A DNA stretch of 64,000 nt from Diphasiastrum complanatum (GCA_029204225.1 CM055098.1:55932537-55996536), one strand, 5' to 3'; positions 48,996 through 60,922 are shown, counted from the stretch's first letter. The notes: generated by a model from the sequence alone, not told the origin. A program made the numbers and translations.

Positions 48996-49713
48996 TGTAG
49001 TCCTCTTTGTTTGATGGTATCAGCCTTCAAAAGAAAAGGTTCCTTCTCGAGCCATCAGCTCCTTGTATCACAAGCAATCATGCAAACCACACGAGTACTA
49101 AGACTCACCACGAATACATACAAGTAAGACACTCAGGCAGGTTTACTAACAAGTAACAAAGACAAGGTCCCCCTTTGAGATGGTCCTGCCAATGGATCTT
49201 TGCCTGGCCGCGCCCATACAAATCGATCACGGAATCAGCCCACATAGGACACCCCTCCAACTATTCGTGCTTTCACCATTAAGCAACACATTGCCTCAGT
49301 CATGCCCCACCACTTTTTGGTCGATAGCCCTTATAGCTAAACAATCGGCAGCTATCCAGCACCGGCAGCTAACCACCTGTGCTTTACACCCGAATTCGAA
49401 CAGCATCTTTCAATGGTTAACCCGTACAGTTCGAATATGTCGCCCCGCACCCCACAAGGCACAGACCGTGCTTACACCAACCTAATGACAGCACACTGCC
49501 TCATCTGTCCTACGTGCAGACAGCGCCAGGCCCGAACCGCTAGAACTGACCGTGCTTACACCTCAAGGGCAGCACTTTGACTCATCAAGTCCCCCGTTCT
49601 GCCGACCACCCCGACCGTGGACGCATCCGTGCTTACACTGTGGGCAGCACCTTGCACAACAGTTGTCTTGATGAACCCCAAACCGTGAGATTTGCATAGT
49701 TGACCGTCCAGTC

Positions 49714-49726
49714 GGCTCTGATGCCA
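49714..49726 (-). other. Primer-binding site, tRNA-iMet type
   Basis: TGGCATCAGAGCC on the minus strand, separated from the LTR by two bases. The usual plant sequence is TGGTATCAGAGCC. It sets the element's orientation. Confidence 0.8.
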
Positions 49727-49728
49727 CA

Positions 49729-50963
49729 TGTAGCGCAGGCCTCCCAAAGGGAGCCGGGAACCACGACTTAGCTTCCCAGCCTTCAACTCTTGCCATCCAA
49801 ACCCACTTGACATACAGGCAGCCAACTCGCCAACAACGATCAGACTTAACCAACTTGAAGTTCCGAAAATCAACATTGAGATCCAACCTGGCGCCATGCC
49901 AAATCGGGGGTCCCGATGTGGGTGACTTCCCTCCAAGCAAGCCGCCCGACATACATCAAACTTAACCAACTCGAAGCTTCGTTACAAACGAGTAACATCC
50001 ATTCCAAGCAAGCGGTCTGACTTACATCAGACTTAACCAACTGAAAGCTTCGTCACGAGCGCTGGAAGCCAACCTGGCGCCACGCCAGACTAGACAGCCA
50101 TAAACAGGTAACTTCCACCCAAGCAAGCCATCCAACTCAGCCGACAGGTTAGAGCCCGTTCCCCAAGAGCTTAACCCATTCACGTTCATGCAAGGAACAC
50201 TCAAAACCACAAGCCGCAACAGATATGGAGACAACCAGTTCCTGGACCAAATGGTCCCGACAGCATACCGCTGGTGCCACGGACCGAATGGTCCCGATGG
50301 CATACCGCTGGCGTCCTGGGATACGACCCTCAACTATGTGCCAAGTTAAAAATTTTGAAAGCGACCTTACAACTGGCGCTTTTACCGAACACTGAAGCCC
50401 AAAACGTAATCAGAGTCAGTTTGAGAAAAATCCCACTTTATTGATAAATCTGAGAAGGTTACATTTCAAGTGTGTGACCGACCCTAGTCTCCGGGGCGCT
50501 AGCATGCCAAGGTAAGAGCCATGACAACATTCCAGCAAGGGAGGCTGAGACTTGGTTGGAGCTCGCCCTGAGTCGCAACCCGCACTCCGCTATAGTATTG
50601 GTGTGATTCGACACCCCCTCTCATACCAAGCACTCTGCCCAAGCTGGTAAAGCACGTTTTTCTCTCTCTTTAGGATTTTCTCTTTCTAGAAAGTCATTTT
50701 CTCTCTCTAGATTTTATTGATCCCCAGGCTTCCTTTAATCATGCCTAGATCGTGTGAGGTGATTGCACATCGATCTGAGCTCTCTAGACTCCGCTAGAAC
50801 CGATCAAAGATTTTCAGCCATAGGAACTTGGCGCCGGCTGGATTCTGGTCACAATGGTGCCGGCTCCGTTGGCGCCGGGAGCAGCAGGGGAGCTGCTGGC
50901 GCTGGGGACATAGCTGGCGCCGATGGCGCCGGAAGTAAAGCTTGTAAAGGTAGCTTTACAACA
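49729..50963 (-). repeat. 5' LTR of the LARD-like element
   Basis: 1235 bp, bounded by TG and CA, with the primer-binding site just to its left. AATAAA on the minus strand at 50437-50442. Confidence 0.93.
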
Positions 50964-50968
50964 GGATG

Positions 50969-51580
50969 TGATACCAATTTGTAAATACTTTTTATTTGTA
51001 AAAATAGAGATTGAAAGAGAGAGAGAGAGAGAAGCAAAGCCTCCTCCTCCTACATTTTCTTACTTTGTGAAGCCCTCTTATTTTGCCATTGTATACTTTC
51101 TTGTGGATGTTTGAATGCTTGATTGTCATTTCTTAATCATGCTATCACATTTAGATTGATTATTAGCTCAAGCTTTCATCCTGTTAACCCAAAAAATCAC
51201 ACAATAGTAAAATGGGTGTTAGAAATCCATCAAGAGTGATCAATAGAATCCAAGAGGAGAAGATCTAGAGCTCAAGAAGCCTAGTTCTACCAAAAATCAT
51301 AGATCCAAGAAGAGGATTCATCCATAAACCCAAAACCCAAAAAGAGCCAAGAAGAATGTCAAGCACCTCACCCCTCATCTAAGCCATTTCATTTTTAGAT
51401 TCTACACCAAGATTGACACTCTTAGTAGGTTTAGATTTCATCTAGATCTATAGTTTAGCCGCCTCCCCATTGGATCAAAGCTCGTATTACATGACGACTC
51501 ACCCGGTTGGAGATCCAAGCTCAGACTTTCCCCCCTTGATCGCGATGATTAGGGAGGCACAAAAAGGGTCCAACATTTTT
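50969..51580 (+). repeat. LTR-like sequence of an older Ty3-type element
   Basis: Ends AAAAGGGTCCAACA just before a primer-binding-like site. It shares phrases such as GAGGAGAAGATCTAGAGC, GATTGACA and CCTATTGGATC/CCCATTGGATC with 61014-61332. Its left limit is not visible. A (GA)n tract lies at about 51012-51032. Confidence 0.5.
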
Positions 51581-51581
51581 T

Positions 51582-51599
51582 TGGCACCGTTGCTGGGGA
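51582..51599 (+). other. Primer-binding-like site, Ty3 type
   Basis: TGGCACCGTTGCTGGGGA resembles the TGGCGCCGTTGCCGGGGA found after the 5' LTR of many plant Ty3 elements, two C-to-T type changes away. It implies an element reading rightwards. Confidence 0.65.
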
Positions 51600-51676
51600 G
51601 ACGATGCTAAGCCACTAATTAGATGGGTTTTAGTTTGTTTTTTGCTTGAAATTTTATTGCATTTTTGACAGATTTA

Positions 51677-52127
51677 TTACTCGCCTATAGACTTTTTCTT
51701 ACTTTTTTGTTGCCCTCTTTACTCGCCACTTCTCCGGAGAGCTAGGCAGAGTCTAGGGTCTGTTCTGCGAGCTCGGCGAGTTATAAGTTATGACTCGCCA
51801 TCATAGCCATTACTCGCCTTGTAGGCTATTACTCGCCAGACCACTTTTTCTCAGCCACTTTACTCGCCATCAGAGCAGAGTGATCAACAACCTCAAAGCT
51901 ATTATCCTGGTGACCGGTAAGTTATAGAACTATTACTCGCCATCTCTATAACATCAGTTCTCACCATTTTTATTACTTGCCAATTATAACTCACTGACAA
52001 GGATTTATAACTCACCATCAAGCACTTTCACAGATCCTTCTGGTCATCATTTTGGACAAGTAGATAGCTCGGCGAGTTATAATCCTGTTACTCACGCCTG
52101 CTATTACTCGCCTAGTATAACTCGCCA
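51677..52127. repeat. Cluster of ACTCGCC motifs in a retroelement leader
   Basis: ACTCGCC occurs nine times (51679, 51721, 51793, 51812, 51831, 51862, 51935, 52106, 52120), mostly within TTACTCGCC. Its inverse GGCGAGT occurs in GGCGAGTTATAA at 51775 and 52071, and there are several one-base variants. Spacing is irregular, so this is not a simple tandem repeat. Confidence 0.75.
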
Positions 52128-52626
52128 TCAAAGAAAATCTAGTATTTTCCAGATCTTTTGACAATCAAAACCCATATGTCTTGGGAAAAATCATGCCTCT
52201 AAATAAACTCTTGGGAGAAGACAGAGTGGGGGCAAGAATCGAAAAGAAGAGCACCAACTACATTACACTATAGATTGAACAAACTAGAGAAAAAATAGAT
52301 GGACGACGCTATAACATTTTCATCAATTAGCAGTCACCATCTTTGAATGCTACATAAAATGCCTACATCTCTCGAGAGAAAAGAGAGATGGCAAGATTAA
52401 AAAAAAAAGAGCGGCAACCAAAATACATGGATTGAGAAAACTAAAAACTCAAAAATAAAAAAATGAGCGGCATGACAACATTTGAATCAAAGATCAATCT
52501 CATTCTTCAAGTGCTACGTGAAATGATAAACTGGTATGTGAAATGTATAAAGACACTGATGAGTATGTTTCATTTATTTATTTTTTTGTTGAATTGATAT
52601 TGGATCGTAATCTACTTTTTCTTCTT

Positions 52627-53195
52627 ACAATGAAAAAATTTCATCTCCATATAGATCTTCCTGAAAAATATGCTCCTTTGATTAAAAGATGTGTCAAAAC
52701 ATCTTTCTTATCAGTTGGTGATTGTTTGCGCTATAGGGTTGATGGGAAAGCAAATCTGGACCTCTGGGTAGATGGGACATTATATCCTAAAGATCCATAT
52801 TCCATGCAACATCCCAAATTTTCTTTTGCTACTCAATTGATATATTTTGTCTATCATGGAAAGAATGGTTTGCTAGTTATTGTAAAAGATTAGAAGAATA
52901 TGGTAACGCATTTTCAATGGAAAAAATCCATTGTTTAGAGGATGTAATTAGACATATATTTTCATATTGTGCTCAAAAAGATAGTATCTTACGAATAAAA
53001 TTGCTAGAGAATGAGGTTCTCCAAAAAAAAAATGAAAATCTACGAAATAATAGTGAATTATTGCAAAAAATCATAGTGAGTACAAGAAAAGAGATTGATC
53101 AAATGAAAATCGAATTGAATAATGGTCGTTCTACATACTCACAACTATTGAAAGATGTTGACTTGATAGGTAAAAAGATAAAAACAAAAAAATGA
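52627..53195 (+). pseudogene. Broken ORF with C-terminal coiled coil, unrecognised
   Basis: MKKFHLHIDLPEKYAPLIKR opens about 75 residues of globular-looking sequence. Near 52855 a one-base frame change leads to KEWFASYCKRLEEYGNAFSM and a coiled coil (LLENEVLQKKNENLRNNSEL) ending KKIKTKK. It follows the LTR, primer site and leader in the right order for a first ORF of that element. No known domain is seen. An alternative is a captured cellular gene. Confidence 0.4.
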
Positions 53196-53397
53196 AAGCG
53201 ATTGATCAACACAAATATTCATAATTTGTCATCAATAGGAGGCTATCAGAAAAGGAGAATTTATACATTCAAGTAAGTATTTGACTTTTGGCCTTTGCAA
53301 TCTTTTTTATACTTCAAGAGTTCAGATCTTATATTGTTTTAGCATGACTGTAAATTGTAACATTTATCATCTATTATTATTTATTTATTTTTTATAG

Positions 53398-53785
53398 ATT
53401 TGCATTGGTTGGGAAGATCATGCTACTATAGGCAAGTCTTTGGGCTCTGTGTTGACAACAAAATCAATTGAGTCATTGATGACCAATAATCGAAATAGTC
53501 GTGTTAAGATAAAAATTGTTGATGCATTAATGATTGAAGTACAAAAACTACTTGACAATACTACTACTAGGAGCATGTGATTTTGCTGGAATAAGCAGAG
53601 ATGCTTATGGCACCATATATAAAATTATCAAACAAGCTTTGACGCTGGTTAGCATTAAGAAATTTCCTATTCCACGACCATTTCAAATAAAATCGGAACG
53701 TGATTCAATGAATAGAGGAATTCAAAAGATTATAGGTGCTCCATTTCATATCGAGGAAGTATATCAATCAAAGGACAAAATGTGA
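53398..53785 (+). other. Unassigned open frames after a possible intron
   Basis: A GTAAGT-like donor near 53272 and a TTTTTATAG near 53398 bracket about 125 bp. Open frames continue after it (GWEDHATIGKSLGSVL, then FPIPRPFQIKSERDSMNRGI to 53785). The joins do not keep one frame, so the gene model is uncertain and probably decayed. Confidence 0.3.
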
Positions 53786-55339
53786 TAGCCTTTGTTGTTC
53801 AAACTATAGATTCCTTGCATCATGGATTTGGTTGCCAATTCTATGATATCATTTGTTGTGGTATTAGGAGAAATATGCTTGTTGATTGAGTTGGCATCCA
53901 TGTTCTTGTCTTCCCTTCAATTAGGGCTATAAATTCTTGTGTTGTAATCATCAAGCTCTCAATTTAGTAGCTATGTTAGCCATTTCATCCATAGTCCCTG
54001 AATCAGCCTAGTCCACTACAAGTTGAATATTAGGGTATCTTAGCCCTTTCAAGTAAAGTGAGAGTAGAGTCTACAAGTGGCAAACGTTCCCAAAACTATC
54101 TGACCATTTCTAAGAGAAAAAATTTCTACAGGTGCGCGGTAACAACTTAAAGTCTTTTAACTCTTGGCTAGTCACAATATCTTCTATGAAGACTAACGTC
54201 TCTTCCTTGCTTTCTTGCACTAGATTGAAAGATTTTATTTTTAGTAAGGCCATTGTAAACTATTGGATTGTCATTAAATATCTCATTCTCATTTTATCTA
54301 GGCCTCAACATTATTATGATAACTTAATCCGTAGTGTAGTGCTAGATGACCTAACCTAGATGAAAGTGCTCATTCTAGCTAGTCTATCAAATTTGAAATT
54401 TACTCATAATACCACAAATCAATAATTAGTTTGACGCAAGAAGAAAAAGTCCAACATACGACTCTTTGGCGGAAAGAAATGATTTAGTAGTAGATGTATT
54501 GTGTGAGGTTGGCGCAATAATGTCTATGCCAATATTTAGTAACTTTTTGAAACAAATATATATTAAAAAAAAAAAATGTTAATCTAAAAGTGAAAAAATG
54601 TGACTAAGACCTTAAGAGAGGTTCAACAAGTCATTCCATATGTCTCAATCATAACACAAACATTAGTTGAATATTACTCCACATTTATTGTAGAATCTTC
54701 ACAACTATTATGGAATGAGTTCTACATATATCCAAATGGAACTAATAGGAAAGATTTCTATTATCCATCACAACTAGTTATTATGTTAACATTTAAACTC
54801 AATTGCATGATGTAAGCAACGTGTGTGAAGAAATTCATATGAACTCATCTTATTGCAAAAAAACAATATTATGTTTTGATCAAAGGAGGTGGAATTTTGA
54901 AGTTCTCATAAATATCCTCCAACGATAAAAGTTCATGTATCGAAATTACTAGATAATTAATGATTCACCAAAGATCATAAAAGAATATAAAATAAAACTT
55001 GCATAAACATTGGATATTTTGAAGATTTTTGAAGAACCAACATGTATATAAGTTTGCTTCTTCTTATTTGGCTTTGTGGACAACCACCTTTTGTTGCACA
55101 TAGGTACTCATTGCAAGTTCAAAGAAGAGCTTGCATAGGGAGTGCTTTTGTTGTACATTGTAGACGAAGGCATTGTTGGTAGCGTCGATATCAATTCACC
55201 ATCCATCTAAATAACATTTTGGATATCACGTATTTGACAACTCGTAGAGCTCTCAAGACAAGGAATAACCCAAAGCTTTGATTGCACATTATTATACTTT
55301 GAGGAAGAGGAGGAGGATCAACAAGAGCAAAAGGTAAGC
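53786..55339. other. AT-rich stretch before the lipase gene
   Basis: Only short ORFs with no family resemblance. The last 150 bases should contain the lipase promoter and 5' UTR; TTATACTTTG near 55289 is a weak TATA candidate. Confidence 0.4.
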
Positions 55340-56638
55340 ATGAAGAACGTGGACATGGAGTGCCAAAATGTGGATGCATTGTTGGTGAAGCTAAAAACCC
55401 ACAAACAAGAGGCGGTGGATTGCCTCATAGCTTCCAGAGCAGCTTATGAGCCTACTTTGGATGGCATCGCTGATGTATTGGAACGTAGCTATGAAGTGGA
55501 CACGAGTAGATACGAGCTTCTCTATCACCGAGAACAACCCACGTTCTTGCCAGCACGATGGCTCGACAACCAAGAGCAAGTGTACGTGATCGTAAGAAGC
55601 AACAACGGGTACGTGATGGTAGCTTTCAGGGGCACCTTCACTCTCCAAGATGCCATCCAAGACATGAAGTTGTCGACGGTCCCGGTCCCTTTTGGAGAGG
55701 GGCGGGCTCACGTGGGGTTTGCAGCGAGGGCTCTCACCATGCCGGTGCAACTATTCATGAACTTGCCTCGGCCAGGGGAGAAGCTGATATTCACGGGGCA
55801 CTCGCTAGGAGGGGCAGTGGCATCCCTCACTGCTCTAAGGGTTCTAGAGGCTGTCTCAGCAGGTGAGTCTCCTCTCTCAAGGGATAGAGTCCTGTGTGTG
55901 ACATTTGGAACTGCGCCATTCGCCAATCAGGAGCTGGCCATGTACATCAATTCTGAATACAGGGATCGGTTTTATCACCTGGTGTCCAGGCATGACTTTG
56001 TGCCTCGTGCCCACAATATATTGCCCAGGCTCTTCTTTCCCTTGGCACACCAATTCGCCCAGAAGATCCGACAGAGTGGGCACGTGAAAGCAGCCCAGCG
56101 CTTCATAGAAGAGTCAATGCCATCCACCCTCCACAAGCCAGCCAAGCAGCTGGAGGAAATCTTCTCTGCCCTTTGCCCTGCCACAGGCTTCATCGACTTC
56201 GTGCGCGACTGCATCGCCAATGACGAAGATGCGCTCTTCTATGGCCTCTGCGGCTATGTTCTGCTCTTCAATCCAGATGCCAAGGACGCCGAATCTGTTG
56301 TTGAAGTGGATCGGATGGAGAATATGACACCCGGTTTCTGTGCAGAAGGCAAGAGCACCCTGGCAGTGCTGTTCGAGCATGGATTGGGCAATCACTATTC
56401 CTGTATTCTCCGGGGACTGTTTGACAGGCCACATGATTCTTCTTCTAATTCCAAACAAAGACCACAATCAGCACGTTCGCTGGGTGGAGCTGGGTATAAG
56501 AGCTTCAACAAGTCCATGAAAGGATTGTCCACTTCTATTATGCCTTTTCTTTCCGACCCAGCAAGTGCACTTTTGGGGAATGTTGCTCGATTGCTACTGA
56601 TGATGGTCAACAATGACATCCCTTGTGCAGCAATCTAA
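55340..56638 (+). CDS. Class 3 lipase (triacylglycerol lipase-like), intronless, 432 aa
   Basis: Alpha/beta hydrolase that should cleave ester bonds of acyl lipids. The Lipase_3 hallmarks are in order: AFRGT at residues 95-99 (oxyanion side), nucleophile elbow TGHSLGG with Ser155, SRHDFVPR with the acid Asp219, and GLGNHYS with His352. No signal peptide is evident, so it is probably cytosolic. A helical C-terminal region (after about residue 360) ends in a hydrophobic stretch ALLGNVARLLLMM. The elbow and the SRHDFVPR phrase recall the lipase-like half of EDS1/PAD4 proteins, but the C-terminal EP domain is absent, so plain class 3 lipase is the safer name. The frame is intact. The start at 55340 is the first ATG, and a second (MECQN) lies five codons later. 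GC content is higher than the surroundings. Confidence 0.92.
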   Translation: MKNVDMECQNVDALLVKLKTHKQEAVDCLIASRAAYEPTLDGIADVLERSYEVDTSRYELLYHREQPTFLPARWLDNQEQVYVIVRSNNGYVMVAFRGTFTLQDAIQDMKLSTVPVPFGEGRAHVGFAARALTMPVQLFMNLPRPGEKLIFTGHSLGGAVASLTALRVLEAVSAGESPLSRDRVLCVTFGTAPFANQELAMYINSEYRDRFYHLVSRHDFVPRAHNILPRLFFPLAHQFAQKIRQSGHVKAAQRFIEESMPSTLHKPAKQLEEIFSALCPATGFIDFVRDCIANDEDALFYGLCGYVLLFNPDAKDAESVVEVDRMENMTPGFCAEGKSTLAVLFEHGLGNHYSCILRGLFDRPHDSSSNSKQRPQSARSLGGAGYKSFNKSMKGLSTSIMPFLSDPASALLGNVARLLLMMVNNDIPCAAI

Positions 56639-58379
56639 CGAATAGACTAGAACCTAGCCCTGCAGTGACTCATTTCTGGTACTAATTGTTGTACACATCT
56701 CTGTTCATGCCCCGGCCATCTGCCCCTGACTCGGAAAGAAAGCAAAAGACTTTAACTCATCCCCTCTCGCATTCCACTTAACACAGTTCTGTGCGATACT
56801 GATATATTCATGTATAGATCTATTACGCTACTCCTTTCTTGTTCTGTCTGCACTCTACCCTGGATTCAAGCTCCAGGAAAATTGAAATGTAGATTTACAC
56901 GTCTCCTCACCCAGCTGGTATGTTTACAGACATATCTGTTTATCTCCCTACGAAATGGAACATATCAGCTCTACGTTTTTGTAGAAGCCCTCTGTAGAGC
57001 GACGCAACTACAGCCCCTCTCTCGCTTCGTATAAGCTGTTTCATACCTTCACTCGGGAGGAGATGATAACTCGTACCTTATTATACATACTTGCAATGTA
57101 ACTTCCTAGATAGATCGTAAACAGATGTATGTAGTGACGATATTTTAAGCACACTTGGAAGCAAATGTATTTCATTCCATCCAGCAAGCAAATCTCTTCA
57201 CATACTCGTACTGCGTTTTGTTATCTGTTAAAACTAGACTTCATTTTGTGTGTATTAACTCCTCCCAACTGGTAAAGTACGTAAGTCTTCATCTAAGCAG
57301 CTTGCTTTTGATTGTTTCGTGTTCACTTTGATTCACAAGGAACTTCTGATCAGTTCCTATATAGAAAAAGAGTGGAATTTCTTGGTTTCACATGATTTTT
57401 CCTAGTTAAAATGTGGATTTGGACCCATTCTAACTAGGAAATCTTTTTTCCTAGTTAAAAAATGCATGTGCATCAATTGCAACTAAGGAAAAACCTTATT
57501 TTCCTAGATACATTTCTACCATTTCTAACTTAGAAATTTTTTTTCCTAGTTACAAAATGTATGTGTTTCAATTTCATATAGGAAATCGTTTTATTTTCAA
57601 TATACATTTTAAATTATAAAATAGTTTTCTTAGATATTATGACCCCACTCATATTTCCTATCCTCATTAACATTAATTGGTGATAGGCTAGTATTTTTTT
57701 TCACCATCTTTATAACATGGGCATCGACACTTTGTTTTCATTAGCCCCATATAGCAATTAACATGTCCGTTGAATTCATGTTCACAACTCTAGAACTAAA
57801 CAGTCAAATCAAGGTGTCCAAAGATTTGTAGCCCCTGCTTTGATCCAAAAGGTTACAAATCCCTGGTCCTTTTATTTTTTTAAGAGAAAAAAAAGAACTG
57901 GTTGATTTATTTTCAAAAGGCACCATTGACTCCGTTAAGAGTAGAGGGTTAATGAGGACACCCCCTTAGATATGACATCAACAATGTTGACATTTGGAGT
58001 GCGTCATGGATATCAGAGATCATTTTGAAGGTATTTTAAGGGCTAAATTTTGTCGAAGATTAAGGTGAAAGATAAAATCATTTTCATGTGCATCAATTTC
58101 ACCCCCAAGTTAAAAAGTAGAACATCAAGAAATTACAAATATATTTTTTACTATTGGGCATTGTAGCAAGGTTGAAATGTTCTACTAAAGCAACTCAAAA
58201 GATGGATAACAATCATGGTGCCTCATCTCCATGTGGCCTCAATAAAAAGTATATAATGGTTTTGCAAATCATTTAACAAGAAGAATTTGTTTAATACACA
58301 AGGAGCTTATGACCACTTCATATATGACTAGAGATTTCCAATAGACTAATCACAACTTAGAGTAAGCTTGTGTTTATGA
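56639..58379. other. Lipase 3' flank and AT-rich intergenic DNA
   Basis: The lipase 3' UTR should occupy the first few hundred bases. No further gene is recognisable. A fold-back repeat block lies at 57395-57600. Confidence 0.5.
57395..57600. repeat. Inverted TTTTCCTAGTTA repeats
   Basis: TTTTTCCTAGTTA-type words occur near 57397, 57448, 57500 (TTTTCCTAGATA) and 57540. Inverse words CTAACTAGGAAAT (57429), AACTAAGGAAA (57480) and CTAACTTAGAAAT (57527) lie between. They can form several overlapping hairpins. Confidence 0.6.
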
Positions 58380-58965
58380 CATTCAAGTAGATTCGATTTT
58401 ATGTCTACACACAAGATAGCATGATTTTGGTCCCTATGACGATATAGAATATTTAAGTTCGTCAATCTCAATTTTAGGACATTAAGATTGCTCGAATTCG
58501 ATGTCAATCAACCAAGACATATTTTGGCATGGATTATACTAGGTTGTTCATAAAGTGATGAAATTTGAGGAATGCAAATTTAGTATCTTCAAATAACTCA
58601 AATTTCATGCCTATCACTTAAAATATCTCAAATATGATGCCTAACATGCGATTTGGACTAACATAATTCATGAAGCAATCAAACTTGACCAATCTCAATA
58701 TTAAGACACTCGCATTGTTCAAGTTCAACTCGTTATTGATGGAATTGGTCCATATTTGTTGAGAGAGCTCAAATTGATATCTATCTCTCGAGATAACTTG
58801 ATTTTGATGCCTACAAGCAAGAAAGTTGTATTTTGGTCCTCATCTCTAAAAAAGGCTCATTGAGAATTGAAAATTGACCAATATCGCATTTAGTACATTT
58901 AGATTGCTCGAGTTTCAACCTCTTATCGATAGAATTGATCCCTACCACACGAGATATCCCAAATT
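58380..58965. repeat. Degenerate ~200-bp tandem repeats
   Basis: Units starting near 58430, 58650 and 58833 share GACCAATCTCAAT or variants, AGGACATTAAGATTGCTCGA-like words, TTATTGATGGAATTGGTCC and AACTCGAATTTGAT-like words. They are heavily diverged. A short related piece lies near 61370-61430. Confidence 0.5.
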
Positions 58966-60922
58966 TGATAGGCACTTGGTTTTATGTAAGCGAATGAAGA
59001 TCAGTTCTCGACCGACGCTTCACACTCCTTACCAAGTGCATCCATTGAGCTCCTTGATCATGCTTGTTTCTTGTGTCTCTCAAATAACACACTTCATCAT
59101 AATGGATCTACATGAAAATCTCAAGTGTAAGTTATAGGGATCTTTTGATTGAATCTAAATTGTGTGGTCCACTAATTGATGTCCACTATGAACGAGATCT
59201 ATCTACGAGTTACAACATAAAGGTTTCGATGAGCTGACAGTTCAGCGAGCTACAATATGGAATGTAGTGAGCTAGCACATTCAGATTCAGGGCCTTAGTG
59301 AGGGTCAGCTGGGTCTAGATCCATCTAGAAATGCATTGTGCGTTGCGGCAGCAGGTTGTAAACCCTTCCCAAATCTTTCAATGAATTGCGTTGTAATAGG
59401 CCCAAAATCCTTCTGGAAAAATGCTGGTTAGTAGGATCTGGGTTTACCCCCTTGGAAATCCATTGTGACAATAGACTTATGAGATAAAAAACTTCTAGCA
59501 TGGTGGTGCCAACCCTCTCAAACCAAGACATACAATACTTCTCAGAACAATCAGAATTTCATATTTTGTACCCACGTGATAACCCAATAACCCAATATCA
59601 ATGCACAATCACAAAGTCCATTCAACCATCTTCAAACAACACAATGCTATCAAAACCATCCATCTCTTGAACAATCGAGTTAATAACAGTTGGTTCACAC
59701 TAACAATGGGCTTCAAATGACAATGTTCTTTCAACTAACCATGGCGACAATCATATTTAAACACTCAATTATTGAGCTCCAAACACAACCTATGCAACCC
59801 ACAAGGATTCATACAAGACAATGCTTCTACTTATTCACAACAAAGCAAAAGCAACCTCCAAACAACCACCCACTCTCATCACTCATCCTTCCACATTCAT
59901 TCTCTCACAACATACACAACAAAAATCCTTTCTCCCATCATCTCACTCCTTCATCCTTCCACATTCACAATCAAGAATGGGATTTTCTAGACCGACTCCA
60001 CAACCAATACACTACGAGAAACCCATTCCCTCCCTCGTGAAACAAAAGCATCTCTCCTACGAGCTCTTCATGTCCTCTTCACAACCTTTCATCAACTCCC
60101 AACAACCCTTTATCAACTCCCTTTTATAAGCATTTCCCAAAGCCTCCCCTTCACAGTGCCATCTTCTCATCCTTCACACCCTTCACCATGTGTGTTGCTT
60201 TCTTTGAAGAAGTACCCACACATTGATGGTGGAAATGACTTGACACCCATCCTTTTCAAAGATAGTATGAATCTTGGTTGTATGGAGGTACTATGTGTGA
60301 TCAACACCTATTATGTATAGGTAAGATATTTTTAGTAAGTGAGTGTAACCCCTTTTGGCAAATTTTCTTGTGTGCTCATGGCCCATGGTCCGTACCGTCG
60401 GGGTGTCGATCAACATATTGCCCTGAGATTTTTCCCCCCTTGCCCATACTTTGCCATTGCCAGTTCCATTGTCCCCGAATTTCTTTGCCATATTCGTGAG
60501 TCGATTTTTTCCCTTGTCACAGTTGCTCTGACACGCACAACTTTCAGTGGGGCACTCATGACTTGGGGTTTCTTTAAGGCAACCGGTCCCCTGAAAAACT
60601 CAGTAGGCAATTTTTTGTATTAATAAAAAGTAGCAGAGTACATTGGAAAATTCGCTCAGCCATGTTGGCTAGTATAATCGGGCCAATTCTAAGGCCGTAA
60701 ACTATTCTATGGGCCATTTCTAAAGCCTCAAAATTTGCTCTAGCCACATTTTGGACGGGCTAGGACCCCTATCTATAGGCAACTGTGTGCCGATTTTACC
60801 ATTAATAGCCGGGTTTTACATGCCGGCTTTTGTACAAAATTGTGAAAATCGCTTTAAACAGAGCCCAATTTTTCGTGCGAAAATATCAGCTAACAAAACT
60901 GTTCCTAATAAAACTTTGTTCA
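58966..60922. other. Intergenic stretch without recognisable gene
   Basis: 59690-60130 is A/C-rich with long but low-complexity frames (Asn, Thr, His, Ser, Gln). 60290-60620 has short ORFs on both strands. None resembles a known family. Confidence 0.5.

Larger units (their letters stand above)
47160..49728 (-). other. Non-coding interior of the LARD-like element
   Basis: No gag or pol motif on either strand. It holds an exact-style 252-bp tandem duplication (48492-48995) and an older, diverged repeat of roughly 180 bp (about 47750-47930 against 47950-48110, sharing TTCACAATTCC/TTCACAGTTCC and CTTTGAATCAG). Confidence 0.8.
45931..50968 (-). mobile_element. Complete non-coding LTR retrotransposon (LARD-like) with GGATG target-site duplication
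   Basis: Two direct repeats of about 1.23 kb (45936-47159 and 49729-50963) start TGTAGCGC and end TTTACAACA. They are flanked by the 5-bp duplication GGATG at 45931-45935 and 50964-50968. On the minus strand, two bases inside the right LTR, lies TGGCATCAGAGCC (49714-49726), one mismatch from the common tRNA-iMet primer-binding site. A purine-rich AAAGGTGGGGTGGA lies next to the left LTR. Transcription is therefore leftwards. The 2.57-kb interior has no gag or pol, so it would need another element's proteins. Confidence 0.93.

Noticed and set aside
59690-60129. Overlapping plus-strand frames rich in Asn, Thr, His and Ser
   Set aside because: Low-complexity A/C-rich DNA leaves all three frames open, so no coding claim is justified.
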